Origin: JBKPIY01 sp046730475 | GTDB taxonomy: Bacteria; Actinomycetota; Thermoleophilia; Solirubrobacterales; 70-9 | Length of the DNA stretch: 11,111 nt | Direction of reading: 5' to 3' | NCBI GenBank assembly: GCA_046730475.1 | Contig: JBKPIY010000063.1 | Location: 1 to 11,111, forward strand | In this document: piece after piece, positions 6,293 through 11,111 of the stretch | Position numbering within the stretch: the first letter of the stretch is position 1 | How the letters are laid out: every line of letters starts with the position of its first letter | Program-made: the position numbers and the translations under genes | Notes under the pieces: generated by a model | What the model was told of the DNA's origin: nothing | Databases searched by the model: none | Seen by the model: the letters and a program-made list of their open reading frames with translations, nothing else

Positions 6293-6419
6293 CCCGCTGC
6301 AGGTCGTCCATCACGTCGAGTTGGAAGGCGGGATCGAGGAACCGCCGCGCCACGTCAAGGTCCAATCGCGCCAACGCCTCCGCGCCGGACCGGACCAGTT
6401 CGACGTTCTCCTGCGACAT
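6282..6419 (-). pseudogene. Truncated second NTF2/SnoaL-like copy
   Basis: ATG 6417-6419 begins MSQENVELVRSGAEALARLD and continues DVARRFLDPAFQLDVMDD to a stop at 6282, only 45 residues. The start matches the MSRENVELARQAV start of the intact NTF2-like gene just upstream on the same strand, and the LDxxxxxxxLDPxF pattern corresponds to its ERLDPGVEW. Only three bases separate the two genes. It is the first third of a tandem paralog, cut off and followed by unrelated sequence. Confidence 0.6.
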
Positions 6420-6422
6420 CTT

Positions 6423-6821
6423 CTACTCCCGCAGCCCGGCGACGAGCAGGGCCTCGCGCTTGTCGAGGAATGTTGCGACGTGAGTCCCCTTGCCCTTCCG
6501 CACGGTGATCAGCCATGCCCACTCGGCGTCAATCGCTCCGAACTTTGAACTCCTTCCGACGATCCGAATGACGGCCAGAACCACGTCGTCGTCCACGCTG
6601 GTGACATCCACCAACTCGACGCGGGCCTCCTCAAAGATCTCCCGGAGGCGGCCGAAATAGTCGCGCACGCCGTCGTGCCCTCGATAGAGACCAGGCTCCA
6701 TCGATTCCCTCGGTGGATGCCATTCGACGCCAGGGTCCAGACGCTCGACGAGCGCCTCGACCCCGCGCTCGTTCCACCCGAGTACTGCCTGACGCGCCAG
6801 CTCAACGTTTTCCCGCGACAT
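6423..6821 (-). CDS. NTF2-like (SnoaL-like) protein
   Basis: The product is a 132-residue protein of the nuclear transport factor 2-like superfamily, a cone-shaped alpha+beta barrel with a hydrophobic pocket. In actinobacteria, copies starting MSRENVE are abundant and mostly uncharacterised. The order fits the fold: helix 1 MSRENVELARQAVLGWNERG; LDPGVEWHPP entering the first strand; LYRGHDGVRDYFGRL, the helix typical of the family; then strands VELVDVTSVDDDVVLAVIRI and AEWAWLITVRKGKGTHVATF. Length is normal. I chose ATG 6819-6821 because the family start MSRENVEL falls there; the longer upstream frame adds 48 unrelated residues. The ribosome binding site is weak. A truncated paralog follows three bases downstream. 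Family is fairly certain; substrate or function cannot be read. Confidence 0.82.
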   Translation of the reverse strand: MSRENVELARQAVLGWNERGVEALVERLDPGVEWHPPRESMEPGLYRGHDGVRDYFGRLREIFEEARVELVDVTSVDDDVVLAVIRIVGRSSKFGAIDAEWAWLITVRKGKGTHVATFLDKREALLVAGLRE

Positions 6822-6898
6822 CGCCCGCCCAGTATCGCGCTCGGGTGGGCATTGAGCGGGATGCCACGCGTAGGCTTCTGAAATCTCTGGGGCGGAGG

Positions 6899-6904
6899 TA
6901 TATA
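6899..6904 (-). promoter_or_regulatory. Candidate -10 box for the NTF2-like gene
   Basis: The minus strand reads ATCTATCTATATAC across an otherwise GC-rich stretch, with TATATA at 6904-6899. It lies about 80 bases upstream of the ATG at 6821. No good -35 hexamer is found 16-18 bases further upstream, so this is a suggestion based mainly on the local AT-rich island. Confidence 0.25.
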
Positions 6905-7404
6905 GATAGATGTCAGCGCCACGAGCCACCCACTTCCCCCGCCCCCTAAGCGCGCCGAGTTCCACCTCGACCTGGCCGGTTCCCGGATTCGAGACTCATC
7001 GACCTACGGTTTGGGTAGCCGTGAGTCCCTTGCGCAGCCGCTTTCCCATGCGGTTCGAGAGCGCTGGATAACTGCTGGGTAACGGGCTGCTTCTCTCTTG
7101 GGCTTCTGTACGGCTTGTGGGCGCATCGGACAGAACCGGCTTGCGGCTGACGCCGACGTGGTCCCAGGCCCCGGTCTGTTCTTGGGTTTCGGTGATTGCT
7201 GGCAGAGGACCGTAGCCGGTGAAGATCAGGGTCAGGTCGATGGGGAGGCGACGTCGAAGGTCGCCTGCGGGCCGGCGCCGGTGGTTGCGCGGACGGTCAC
7301 CGAAACGAGGGGCTGCGCCGTGGACCGTGACCTCTCCACGAAGCGAACTTATAAACGCCCACGCCAGCATGCGGCCCGAACAGGCGACTGAGGAAAGCCC
7401 AAGG
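6905..7404. other. About 500 bp without a recognisable gene
   Basis: Several open frames cross this stretch on both strands but none has convincing protein-like composition or a ribosome binding site. It contains a 7-bp perfect hairpin (AGGCGAC at 7246-7252 with GTCGCCT at 7260-7266) and a 10-bp GC palindrome just after. It probably holds scrambled leftovers between the NTF2-like gene and the transposase remnant. Confidence 0.4.
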
Positions 7405-7714
7405 GCGCTCGAGGCCAAGGGCATGGAGGTCCTCGTTCCTCCTGACGCCGACGCCCGCAAGGCGCCGAGCAAGATCGGGCGAGGTGGCCGCTACCAGCGG
7501 ATGCGGGAGCGCTTAGCCCGGGCGGAGGCCGCGGCGCTTACCGACGCTCCAGCAGATGGTCGAGCCGATCTTCGCCCAGATCAAGAACAACCTGCGCGCC
7601 GGGCGCTTTCAGCGCCGGGGCTTAGCCAACTGCCGGGCGGAATGGCGCCTGATCGCCGCCACCCACAACCCGTTGAAGGTCTACCGCAGCGGTTTTGCCC
7701 CGGCAGGGGCCTGA
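7405..7714 (+). pseudogene. C-terminal remnant of a DDE transposase (IS1182-like)
   Basis: The first part reads ALEAKGMEVLVPPDADARKA, then GGRYQRMRERLARAEAAAL. Near 7540 the frame shifts by one base into TLQQMVEPIFAQIKNNLRAG, then FQRRGLANCRAEWRLIAATH and NPLKVYRSG, stopping at TGA 7712-7714. This is the characteristic end of IS1182-like DDE transposases: a VLVPPDA strand, the final catalytic Glu in MVEPIF with Lys seven residues later (E-x6-K), then the RFxRRG and EWRLIxATHN blocks. The N-terminal two-thirds, with the two catalytic Asp residues, is missing and the frame is broken, so it is inactive. An apparent element end lies about 60 bases downstream at 7777-7794. Transposase identity is strong; the exact IS family is less certain. 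Confidence 0.75.
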
Positions 7715-7776
7715 GCGCGGCCGACCGGCGGTTGCCGGTTCCGCGGAACCATTCTTGGGCCGGCGGCTGGTGCTGC

Positions 7777-7794
7777 TTTGCGCGACACCCTCCA
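7777..7794 (+). mobile_element. Apparent right end of the transposase-bearing element
   Basis: CTTTGCGCGACACCCTCC ends the sequence downstream of the transposase stop. Its reverse complement begins GGAGGGTGTCGCGCAAAG, closely matching both tips of the foldback element next to it (GGAGGGTGTTGGACAAAG and GGAGGGGTCGCACAAAG). Three such copies in 275 bases suggest a shared terminal inverted repeat. No left end was found upstream. Confidence 0.45.
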
Positions 7795-7804
7795 TGGAGG
7801 GTGT
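7785..7804. repeat. Perfect 20-bp palindrome
   Basis: ACACCCTCCATGGAGGGTGT equals its own reverse complement. It is centred on the junction between the transposase element's apparent right end and the left tip of the foldback element, as expected if two element ends lie back to back. No T-run follows on either strand, so a terminator is less likely. Confidence 0.7.
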
Positions 7805-8051
7805 TGGACAAAGGGCCGCGGCGCGACGTACCCCTACGCGTGCTGATGCTGCCTCAGCGGCCGGTGAGACATCGACCGGAGCGAGAGGTGCGCACCCCAT
7901 GAGTGATTTCGTCTCTAAAGAGCCTGACACGGCATGACTCCCGCCTCATCCGGTGTCTGCTCCCGGAGCTGGTTGATCCCTCGCCGGCCGCAGAAGCCGC
8001 ATCAGCGAGTGTAGGGGTACCCCTCGCTCGCGGCCTTTGTGCGACCCCTCC
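7796..8051. mobile_element. 256-bp foldback (MITE-like) element with about 100-bp inverted arms
   Basis: Reading inward from 7796 and, on the opposite strand, from 8051, the sequences align over about 100 bases with small gaps. Both begin GGAGGG, then ACAAAGG, then CCGCG; both share GTACCCCTAC, GCTGATGC and GCGGCCGG in the same order, and both continue to an ATGAG. Nearly the whole element is thus inverted repeat with a short centre. It has no credible gene. Its tips match the end of the neighbouring transposase remnant, so it is plausibly a non-autonomous element mobilised by that transposase. The arms differ at many positions, so it is old or was formed from two diverged ends. Confidence 0.55.
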
Positions 8052-8061
8052 GCGAAAGCGG
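8050..8061 (+). other. GNRA-capped mini-hairpin
   Basis: CCGC (8050-8053) pairs with GCGG (8058-8061) across GAAA, a stable GNRA tetraloop. It directly abuts the right tip of the foldback element. No U-run follows, so it is not a standard terminator. Confidence 0.35.
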
Positions 8062-8176
8062 CAGCGCGAGCATATTGCGCGACCTTAACCACCACGCCCA
8101 GTGCTAGTTGAACTCAACGCTCTCCTTTCGGGACACAGCGCCCTGCTCGCGCTCACTTGCTGAGAAGCGCCGCTCT

Positions 8177-8204
8177 TTGACATGACGCCGAAGCGGATTA
8201 GAGT
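8177..8204 (+). promoter_or_regulatory. Candidate sigma-70 promoter for the GH15 remnant
   Basis: A perfect TTGACA -35 hexamer at 8177-8182 is followed after 16 bases by TAGAGT (8199-8204), four of six matches to the -10 consensus. Transcription would begin near 8211, about 30 bases before ATG 8242 of the glycoside hydrolase remnant. The positions are right for a promoter that outlived its gene. Confidence 0.45.
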
Positions 8205-8241
8205 CGCGATCGTCCAACCCAAACAGGCTCCGGGAAATTCG

Positions 8242-8482
8242 ATGAGGATCGAGGACTGATCGGCGACCTGCAGACGGCTGCGCTGGTCGGCCGTGACGGG
8301 TCGGTCGATTGGCTGTGCCTGCCGCGATTTGACTCGGCCTCGTGCTTCTCGGCTCTGTTGGGAATGAGCGTCACGGGCGCTGGTTGGTAGCACCGGCAGG
8401 CGAGGGTCGTTCCAGCTCGCGGCGCTATCGGCTGGGGACACTCGTACGCGAGACGGACTTCGAGACGGCGGAGGGGAGCCTG
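8242..8482 (+). pseudogene. N-terminal remnant of a GH15 glucoamylase/trehalase-like enzyme
   Basis: Translating across frame changes gives MRIED, then LIGDLQTAALVGRDGSVDWL and CLPRFDSASCFSALLG, then NERHGRWLVAPAGE and RRYRLGTLVRETDFETAEGS. This is the well-known start of actinobacterial GH15 proteins (IEDYxLIGDxQTAALVGRDGSIDWLCLPRFDS), cytosolic enzymes that release glucose from alpha-glucans or trehalose. Two lesions are visible. One is at 8255, where the expected Tyr-Gly codons are absent and the frame changes. The other is at 8363, where one A is missing between LLG and NERHG. The match stops at about residue 80; the catalytic domain (normally residues 250-600) is absent. The gene is dead. 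Confidence 0.8.
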
Positions 8483-8592
8483 AGCGGCCGGGCGGGGTCC
8501 GGGGCGTGCTTAACGCTCGTTTGGCCAAGCGAGCGGGGATTGACGCGTCGGTTGGTGGTATCACCTGGACGAAGCGAATCGGAGGTGAAGAC

Positions 8593-8790
8593 ATGAAGCT
8601 GAAGGTCGGGGATCGCGTCAAGGTTGAGGCGGAGTCGACCGAGCGGTCGCCTCGGAACGGCGTCATAGAGGAGGTGGTAAGTGAGGCACCTTCCCCTCGC
8701 TATCGCATTCGCTGGGATGACGGGCATGAGAGCATCTACGCTCCCGCGGCGGGGGCGGTGAGTCCCGCCGAGCCGACCGAGAAGGCGTAG
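8593..8790 (+). CDS. DUF1918 domain protein
   Basis: This 65-residue protein begins MKLKVGDRVKVEAESTERSP, continues NGVIEEVVSE and PSPRYRIRWDDGHESIYAP, and ends in an acidic/alanine tail. It fits the DUF1918 family of small actinobacterial proteins: an N-terminal VGDRVxV strand, a GxIxEV strand and the diagnostic YxxRWDDGHES near the end, consistent with a small SH3-like barrel. Function is not established for the family. ATG 8593 is favoured over an upstream in-frame start at 8506 because GGAGGTGA lies at 8581-8588 and the family's N-terminus falls here. It is intact among remnants on both sides. Codon use matches the local GC-rich style. Its promoter is unclear and may be inherited from the dead GH15 gene upstream. 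Confidence 0.87.
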   Translation: MKLKVGDRVKVEAESTERSPRNGVIEEVVSEAPSPRYRIRWDDGHESIYAPAAGAVSPAEPTEKA

Positions 8791-9163
8791 CGGAGCGACA
8801 GGAGGACGCAGGAAGGCAACTGCCGCTCGCGACGCCCGACGACCGTGCCGAGGTCCGCCGGCTCGACGCCGGGCGCCGGCGATGCGGCGGGGCGAGTGTG
8901 GCTCTGCGGCCGGTCGTCCCACGCGGAGATCCGGCGAGCGCCATCGGCCAGGTCGGCACCGGCTCAAGCGCTCGCGCGTGATAGCCCTGAGCATTAGGAC
9001 TCCTCGAGCGCCGTCGGTCCGCATCATGGAAAGGGGCAGCGTGAAGCTCGGACGACAAGCGAAACCCTGTGCCCCAACGTCATTTGTTTGAGCCGATCGT
9101 CGTGCGTGGATCAAGTGTGGCCTGGACTCCACCCTCGCGTTGACACCTCCCTGGCGTAGATCG
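8791..9163. other. About 370 bp without a recognisable gene
   Basis: Open frames exist on both strands, but their products are arginine/proline/serine-rich, as expected of non-coding GC-rich DNA. A short stretch on the plus strand near 8800-8870 reads LPLATPDDRAEVRRLDA and could be a scrap of coding sequence, but it has no start and soon becomes unlike a protein. No hairpin followed by a T-run was found after the DUF1918 stop. Confidence 0.4.
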
Positions 9164-9207
9164 CTCGGACGCCGGGGAGCCCCGAAGGGGCGACGAAGGC
9201 GTCCGAG
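9164..9207. repeat. Nested hairpin at the break point of the pilT remnant
   Basis: CTCGGACGCC (9164-9173) is the exact reverse complement of 9198-9207, a 10-bp perfect stem. Inside it GCCCC (9179-9183) pairs with GGGGC (9187-9191) across a GAA loop. The outer edge at 9207 coincides with the last codon that still matches PilT. No T-run follows on either strand. It could be the end of a small mobile element or a REP-like palindrome. Confidence 0.6.
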
Positions 9208-9293
9208 ACCATCGGCGACGAGTCCACCTTGACGTGGAGGTCCGAGCCATTCTTCTTGACCACGTAGCGGAGCGCAGCGTCGATGTCGAACAA
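9207..9293 (-). pseudogene. pilT-like N-terminal remnant
   Basis: Starting at TTG 9291-9293, the minus strand encodes FDIDAALRYVVKKNGSDLHV followed by KVDSSPMV. This matches the N-terminus of PilT/PilB-type twitching motility ATPases, which typically read LRxVVExGGSDLHLKVGSPPMVR and power type IV pilus retraction at the inner membrane. After PMV the expected RxxGxL continuation is replaced by unrelated sequence, and the frame ends at 9111. The N-terminal domain beyond residue 30 and the whole ATPase domain with its Walker motifs are absent. No other pilus genes are in the window. It lies downstream of the sigma-factor gene on the same strand. Confidence 0.72.
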
Positions 9294-9307
9294 TCGACAT
9301 CTGTAAC

Positions 9308-9321
9308 AGCGCCGCGGCGCT
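9308..9321. terminator. GC palindrome downstream of rpoD, weak terminator candidate
   Basis: AGCGCCGCGGCGCT is a perfect 14-bp palindrome 34 bases beyond the sigma-factor stop codon. On the minus strand it is followed by GTTACAG, not a T-run, so it would be a poor intrinsic terminator, though high-GC actinobacteria often use such T-poor hairpins. Confidence 0.3.
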
Positions 9322-9355
9322 TAAGCGTGCCTGGACGCCCCGGCTTCCAGATCAG

Positions 9356-10462
9356 CTACGCGAGTTCGCGAAGCTTCTGCGCCTCGGCGAGGCTCTGCAG
9401 CTTCTTCAGCGACTGGTTCTCGATCTGGCGGATGCGCTCGCGGGTGACGTTGAACGTCCGCCCGACCTCGTCGAGCGTGCGCGGATTCTCGCCGCCGAGC
9501 CCGTAGCGAAGCTCGAGCACGCGGCGCTCGCGGTAGGAGAGCTTCTCGAGGGCCTCCTTCAGCGCCTCCTTGGTGAGCAGCTCGGCGGCGAGCTCGAAGG
9601 GGGACTCGGCGCGCTCATCGGCGATGAACTGGCCGAACTCCGACTCCTCCTCGTCGCCGACAGGCTTCTCCAGCGAGACCGGAGCCTGGGCCAAGCGCTT
9701 GATCGAGTCGACCTCCTCGGGCTCGATGCCAGTTACCTCGGCGATCTCCTCGGGGGTCGGTTCGCGGCCCAGCTCGGTGAGCAGCTTGCGCTCCGCGCGG
9801 CCGATCTGGTTGAGCTTCTCGACCACGTGGACGGGGATGCGGATCGTTCGCGCCTTGTCGGCGAGCGCGCGGGCGATCGCCTGGCGGATCCACCAGGTGG
9901 CGTAGGTGGAGAACTTGAAGCCCTTGCGGTAGTCGAACTTCTCCGCGGCCCGCACCAGCCCGAGCGTGCCCTCCTGGATCAGGTCGAGGAAGGGCAGGCC
10001 CTGGTTGCGGTAGTTCTTGGCGATCGAGACGACCAGGCGGAGGTTGGACTCGACCATCTTCTGCTTCGCGTCGAGGTCGCCGCGCTCGATCCGCTTCGCG
10101 AGCTCGACCTCGTCCTGGGCAGTCAGCAGCCTGACCTTGCCGATGTCCTTGAGGAAGAGCTGCAGGGAATCGGTGGTCATGTCGGGCTTTAGGTCGAGCG
10201 CAGCCTTCTGGCGCTTGCGACCGCGGCCCTTGCCCTCGGAGCGCTCGGTCTCGGCCGACGCCTTGAGGGCGGGATCGACGTCCTCGACCAGCTCGATGCC
10301 CGACTTCTCGAGGTGTCCGTAGAGGTCCTCGACGTCGGACTCGTCGAGCTCCACCTCCGACACCGCGGTGGCGACGTCACCGAAGGTGAGCACGCCAAGT
10401 TGCTGACCCTTGGTGATCAGCGTCTTTACTTCCTCAAGCTCCTGTAGTTCGGCAACCAGCAT
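9356..10462 (-). CDS. rpoD: Primary RNA polymerase sigma factor (sigma-70, RpoD-like)
   Basis: This 368-residue protein directs RNA polymerase to housekeeping promoters. Region 1.1-like acidic sequence spans about residues 8-65 (VKTLITKGQQLGVLTFGDVA and on), then a basic linker GKGRGRKRQK. Region 1.2 reads DSLQLFLKDIGKVRLLTAQD (about 97-116). Region 2 holds NLRLVVSIAKNYRNQGLPFL, DLIQEGTLGLVRAAEKFDYR and KFSTYATWWIRQAI, the -10 recognition and melting motif. Region 3 is ERKLLTELGREPTPEEIAEV, and region 4 is LSYRERRVLELRYGLGGENP with the -35 helix-turn-helix TLDEVGRTFNVTRERIRQIE. A region 1.1 and the complete set of regions mark a primary rather than alternative sigma factor. I prefer ATG 10460-10462 (MLVAELQELEE); an in-frame GTG at 10516 would add 18 residues. 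Neither has a strong ribosome binding site. The frame is entirely undamaged, unlike its neighbours. Confidence 0.95.
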   Translation of the reverse strand: MLVAELQELEEVKTLITKGQQLGVLTFGDVATAVSEVELDESDVEDLYGHLEKSGIELVEDVDPALKASAETERSEGKGRGRKRQKAALDLKPDMTTDSLQLFLKDIGKVRLLTAQDEVELAKRIERGDLDAKQKMVESNLRLVVSIAKNYRNQGLPFLDLIQEGTLGLVRAAEKFDYRKGFKFSTYATWWIRQAIARALADKARTIRIPVHVVEKLNQIGRAERKLLTELGREPTPEEIAEVTGIEPEEVDSIKRLAQAPVSLEKPVGDEEESEFGQFIADERAESPFELAAELLTKEALKEALEKLSYRERRVLELRYGLGGENPRTLDEVGRTFNVTRERIRQIENQSLKKLQSLAEAQKLRELA

Positions 10463-10956
10463 TCGTGCTCTAGCTCGTCTCTCTATCCTCGTGGTGGCTC
10501 CACCCGAAAGGGCCACTCGCGCTTCGCGTCCTCGTGATTACGAGCTGCGGCGGCCAACGCCGAGAGGTGCTGCTGGGCAACGCGGCCGCTCCGACTCGAG
10601 AATCTCAGAGGGCTAGGGAGTCGTTTCGGTCATGCCACCGTCTCCCCTCTCGATGCTGGATCCTGGCCCGGCCTGAGCCAGGGGTGTTCAGGTGGCGGCG
10701 TGCCTCGATCGTAAGCGCGACACGACCGTCGCCGTCGGCGTGATGCAACTCGCCGCGCCGTCGTGCTGCTCGTTGGGACAGCTTGCTGCCCCTCATAGAC
10801 CTCAGACCTTTCGCGCCCTCTGTAGCGGGTCGCACGGAAGGAAGAGGGATGACCCAGCGAGCGAATTGAAGCGCGGGCACCGAGGGGATGATGATCTGGC
10901 CACAGCGCCAGCCCAACTACCTTACTCCGACTTCCTAAGTTGCCGCAACGGGCGCG
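10463..10956. other. About 490 bp upstream of rpoD without a recognisable gene
   Basis: Frames on both strands are rich in Arg, Pro and Ser and lack family resemblance or ribosome binding sites. The sigma-factor promoter should lie here on the minus strand, but I could not find a convincing -35/-10 pair. A 6-bp hairpin (CCTGGC with GCCAGG around 10666-10686) is present but has no T-run. Confidence 0.4.
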
Positions 10957-11067
10957 GTGGGGGTGACCGTCACGGGCCGAGCTACGCGCCCGGAGGATGT
11001 CCAGGTCAACGACCTGTTGCACATCGAGGGCGATGAGAAGGGGGTGCGTCGGCACCTCGACCGTTGA
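10957..11067 (+). CDS. Possible short ORF or C-terminal fragment
   Basis: From GTG 10957 the plus strand reads GVTVTGRATRPEDVQVNDLL followed by HIEGDEKGVRRHLDR, then TGA at 11065-11067. The composition (acidic/hydrophobic alternation, no Arg/Pro excess) looks more protein-like than the surroundings. An in-frame stop at 10936-10938 blocks extension upstream. There is no ribosome binding site. It may be the tail of a decayed gene. I do not recognise it. Confidence 0.25.
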   Translation: MGVTVTGRATRPEDVQVNDLLHIEGDEKGVRRHLDR

Positions 11068-11111
11068 AAGCGGGAGCGCAGTACGTACTCGGCGAGGATC
11101 GTGGCCAGCGA

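Noticed and set aside
7170..7330. Minus-strand stretch reading VTVRATTGAGPQATFDVAS, which resembles a HYR/immunoglobulin-like repeat.
   Set aside because: The match is short, without the conserved cysteines or a continuing frame. It is too weak to report as a gene fragment.
7622..8088. Two small ORFs on opposite strands (7622-7930 minus, 7903-8088 plus) that both encode a PAAEAASAxVGV peptide, suggesting a duplicated protein.
   Set aside because: The shared peptide is explained by the inverted arms of the foldback element. Neither frame has a ribosome binding site, and one runs antisense through the transposase remnant.
10605..10916. Minus-strand 103-codon frame upstream of rpoD.
   Set aside because: It has mixed composition, no ribosome binding site and no family resemblance; other frames of the same stretch are equally open.
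1..11111. CRISPR arrays, toxin-antitoxin pairs, phage structural genes, integrase.
   Set aside because: No regularly spaced repeats, paired small genes with known motifs, or recombinase catalytic motifs were seen on either strand.

Overview
The window is about 66-70% GC by eye and looks like chromosomal DNA of a high-GC actinobacterium. The best fit is the Thermoleophilia/Solirubrobacterales type. This rests on protein resemblance: the primary sigma factor, an NTF2-like protein beginning MSRENVEL, a DUF1918 protein and a GH15 remnant. It does not rest on a marker such as 16S rRNA, so the assignment is an inference.

Most of the window is a gene graveyard: short remnants of unrelated genes lie end to end between insertion-sequence debris. 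Only a few genes look intact: a flavin-type split-barrel protein (474-1118, +), an NTF2-like protein (6423-6821, -), a small membrane-anchored protein (5890-6153, -), a DUF1918 protein (8593-8790, +) and the primary sigma factor (9356-10462, -).

Layout. 1-473: non-coding, with two competing hairpins and a 3' fragment of a tRNA-Arg(ACG) that has lost its 5' half. 474-1118: PNPOx-like gene. 1210-1827: an unknown coding-like fragment running in frame into the C-terminal part of a membrane permease, probably ABC-2 type. 1827-3027: acyltransferase-3-type membrane protein with one frameshift. 3056-3846: unknown protein with a frameshift near its start and a 3' end replaced by an IS21-like terminus (3805-3858). 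4059-5540: an IS256-family element with terminal inverted repeats and an 8-bp target duplication; its transposase carries three frameshifts. The element interrupts a minus-strand ORF (5841 down to 4004) that can be rejoined exactly. 5890-6821: minus-strand cluster. 7405-8051: C-terminal end of a DDE transposase followed by a 256-bp foldback element that shares its terminal sequence. 8242-8482: GH15 remnant. 8593-8790: DUF1918 gene. 9164-9293: pilT N-terminal remnant ending at a strong hairpin. 9356-10462: rpoD. 10463-11111: mostly empty.

The genes do not form a pathway. The coherent story is repeated insertion and deletion next to a conserved core gene. The sigma-factor frame is unbroken over 1.1 kb while the transposase has three one-base shifts, which favours real decay over a uniformly poor assembly. 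Several shifts do fall in G runs, however, so read-level checking matters. I found no CRISPR array, complete integrase or toxin-antitoxin pair, and nothing I can defend as a new functional system. The most novel-looking structures are the foldback element at 7796-8051 and the competing hairpins at 69-124.
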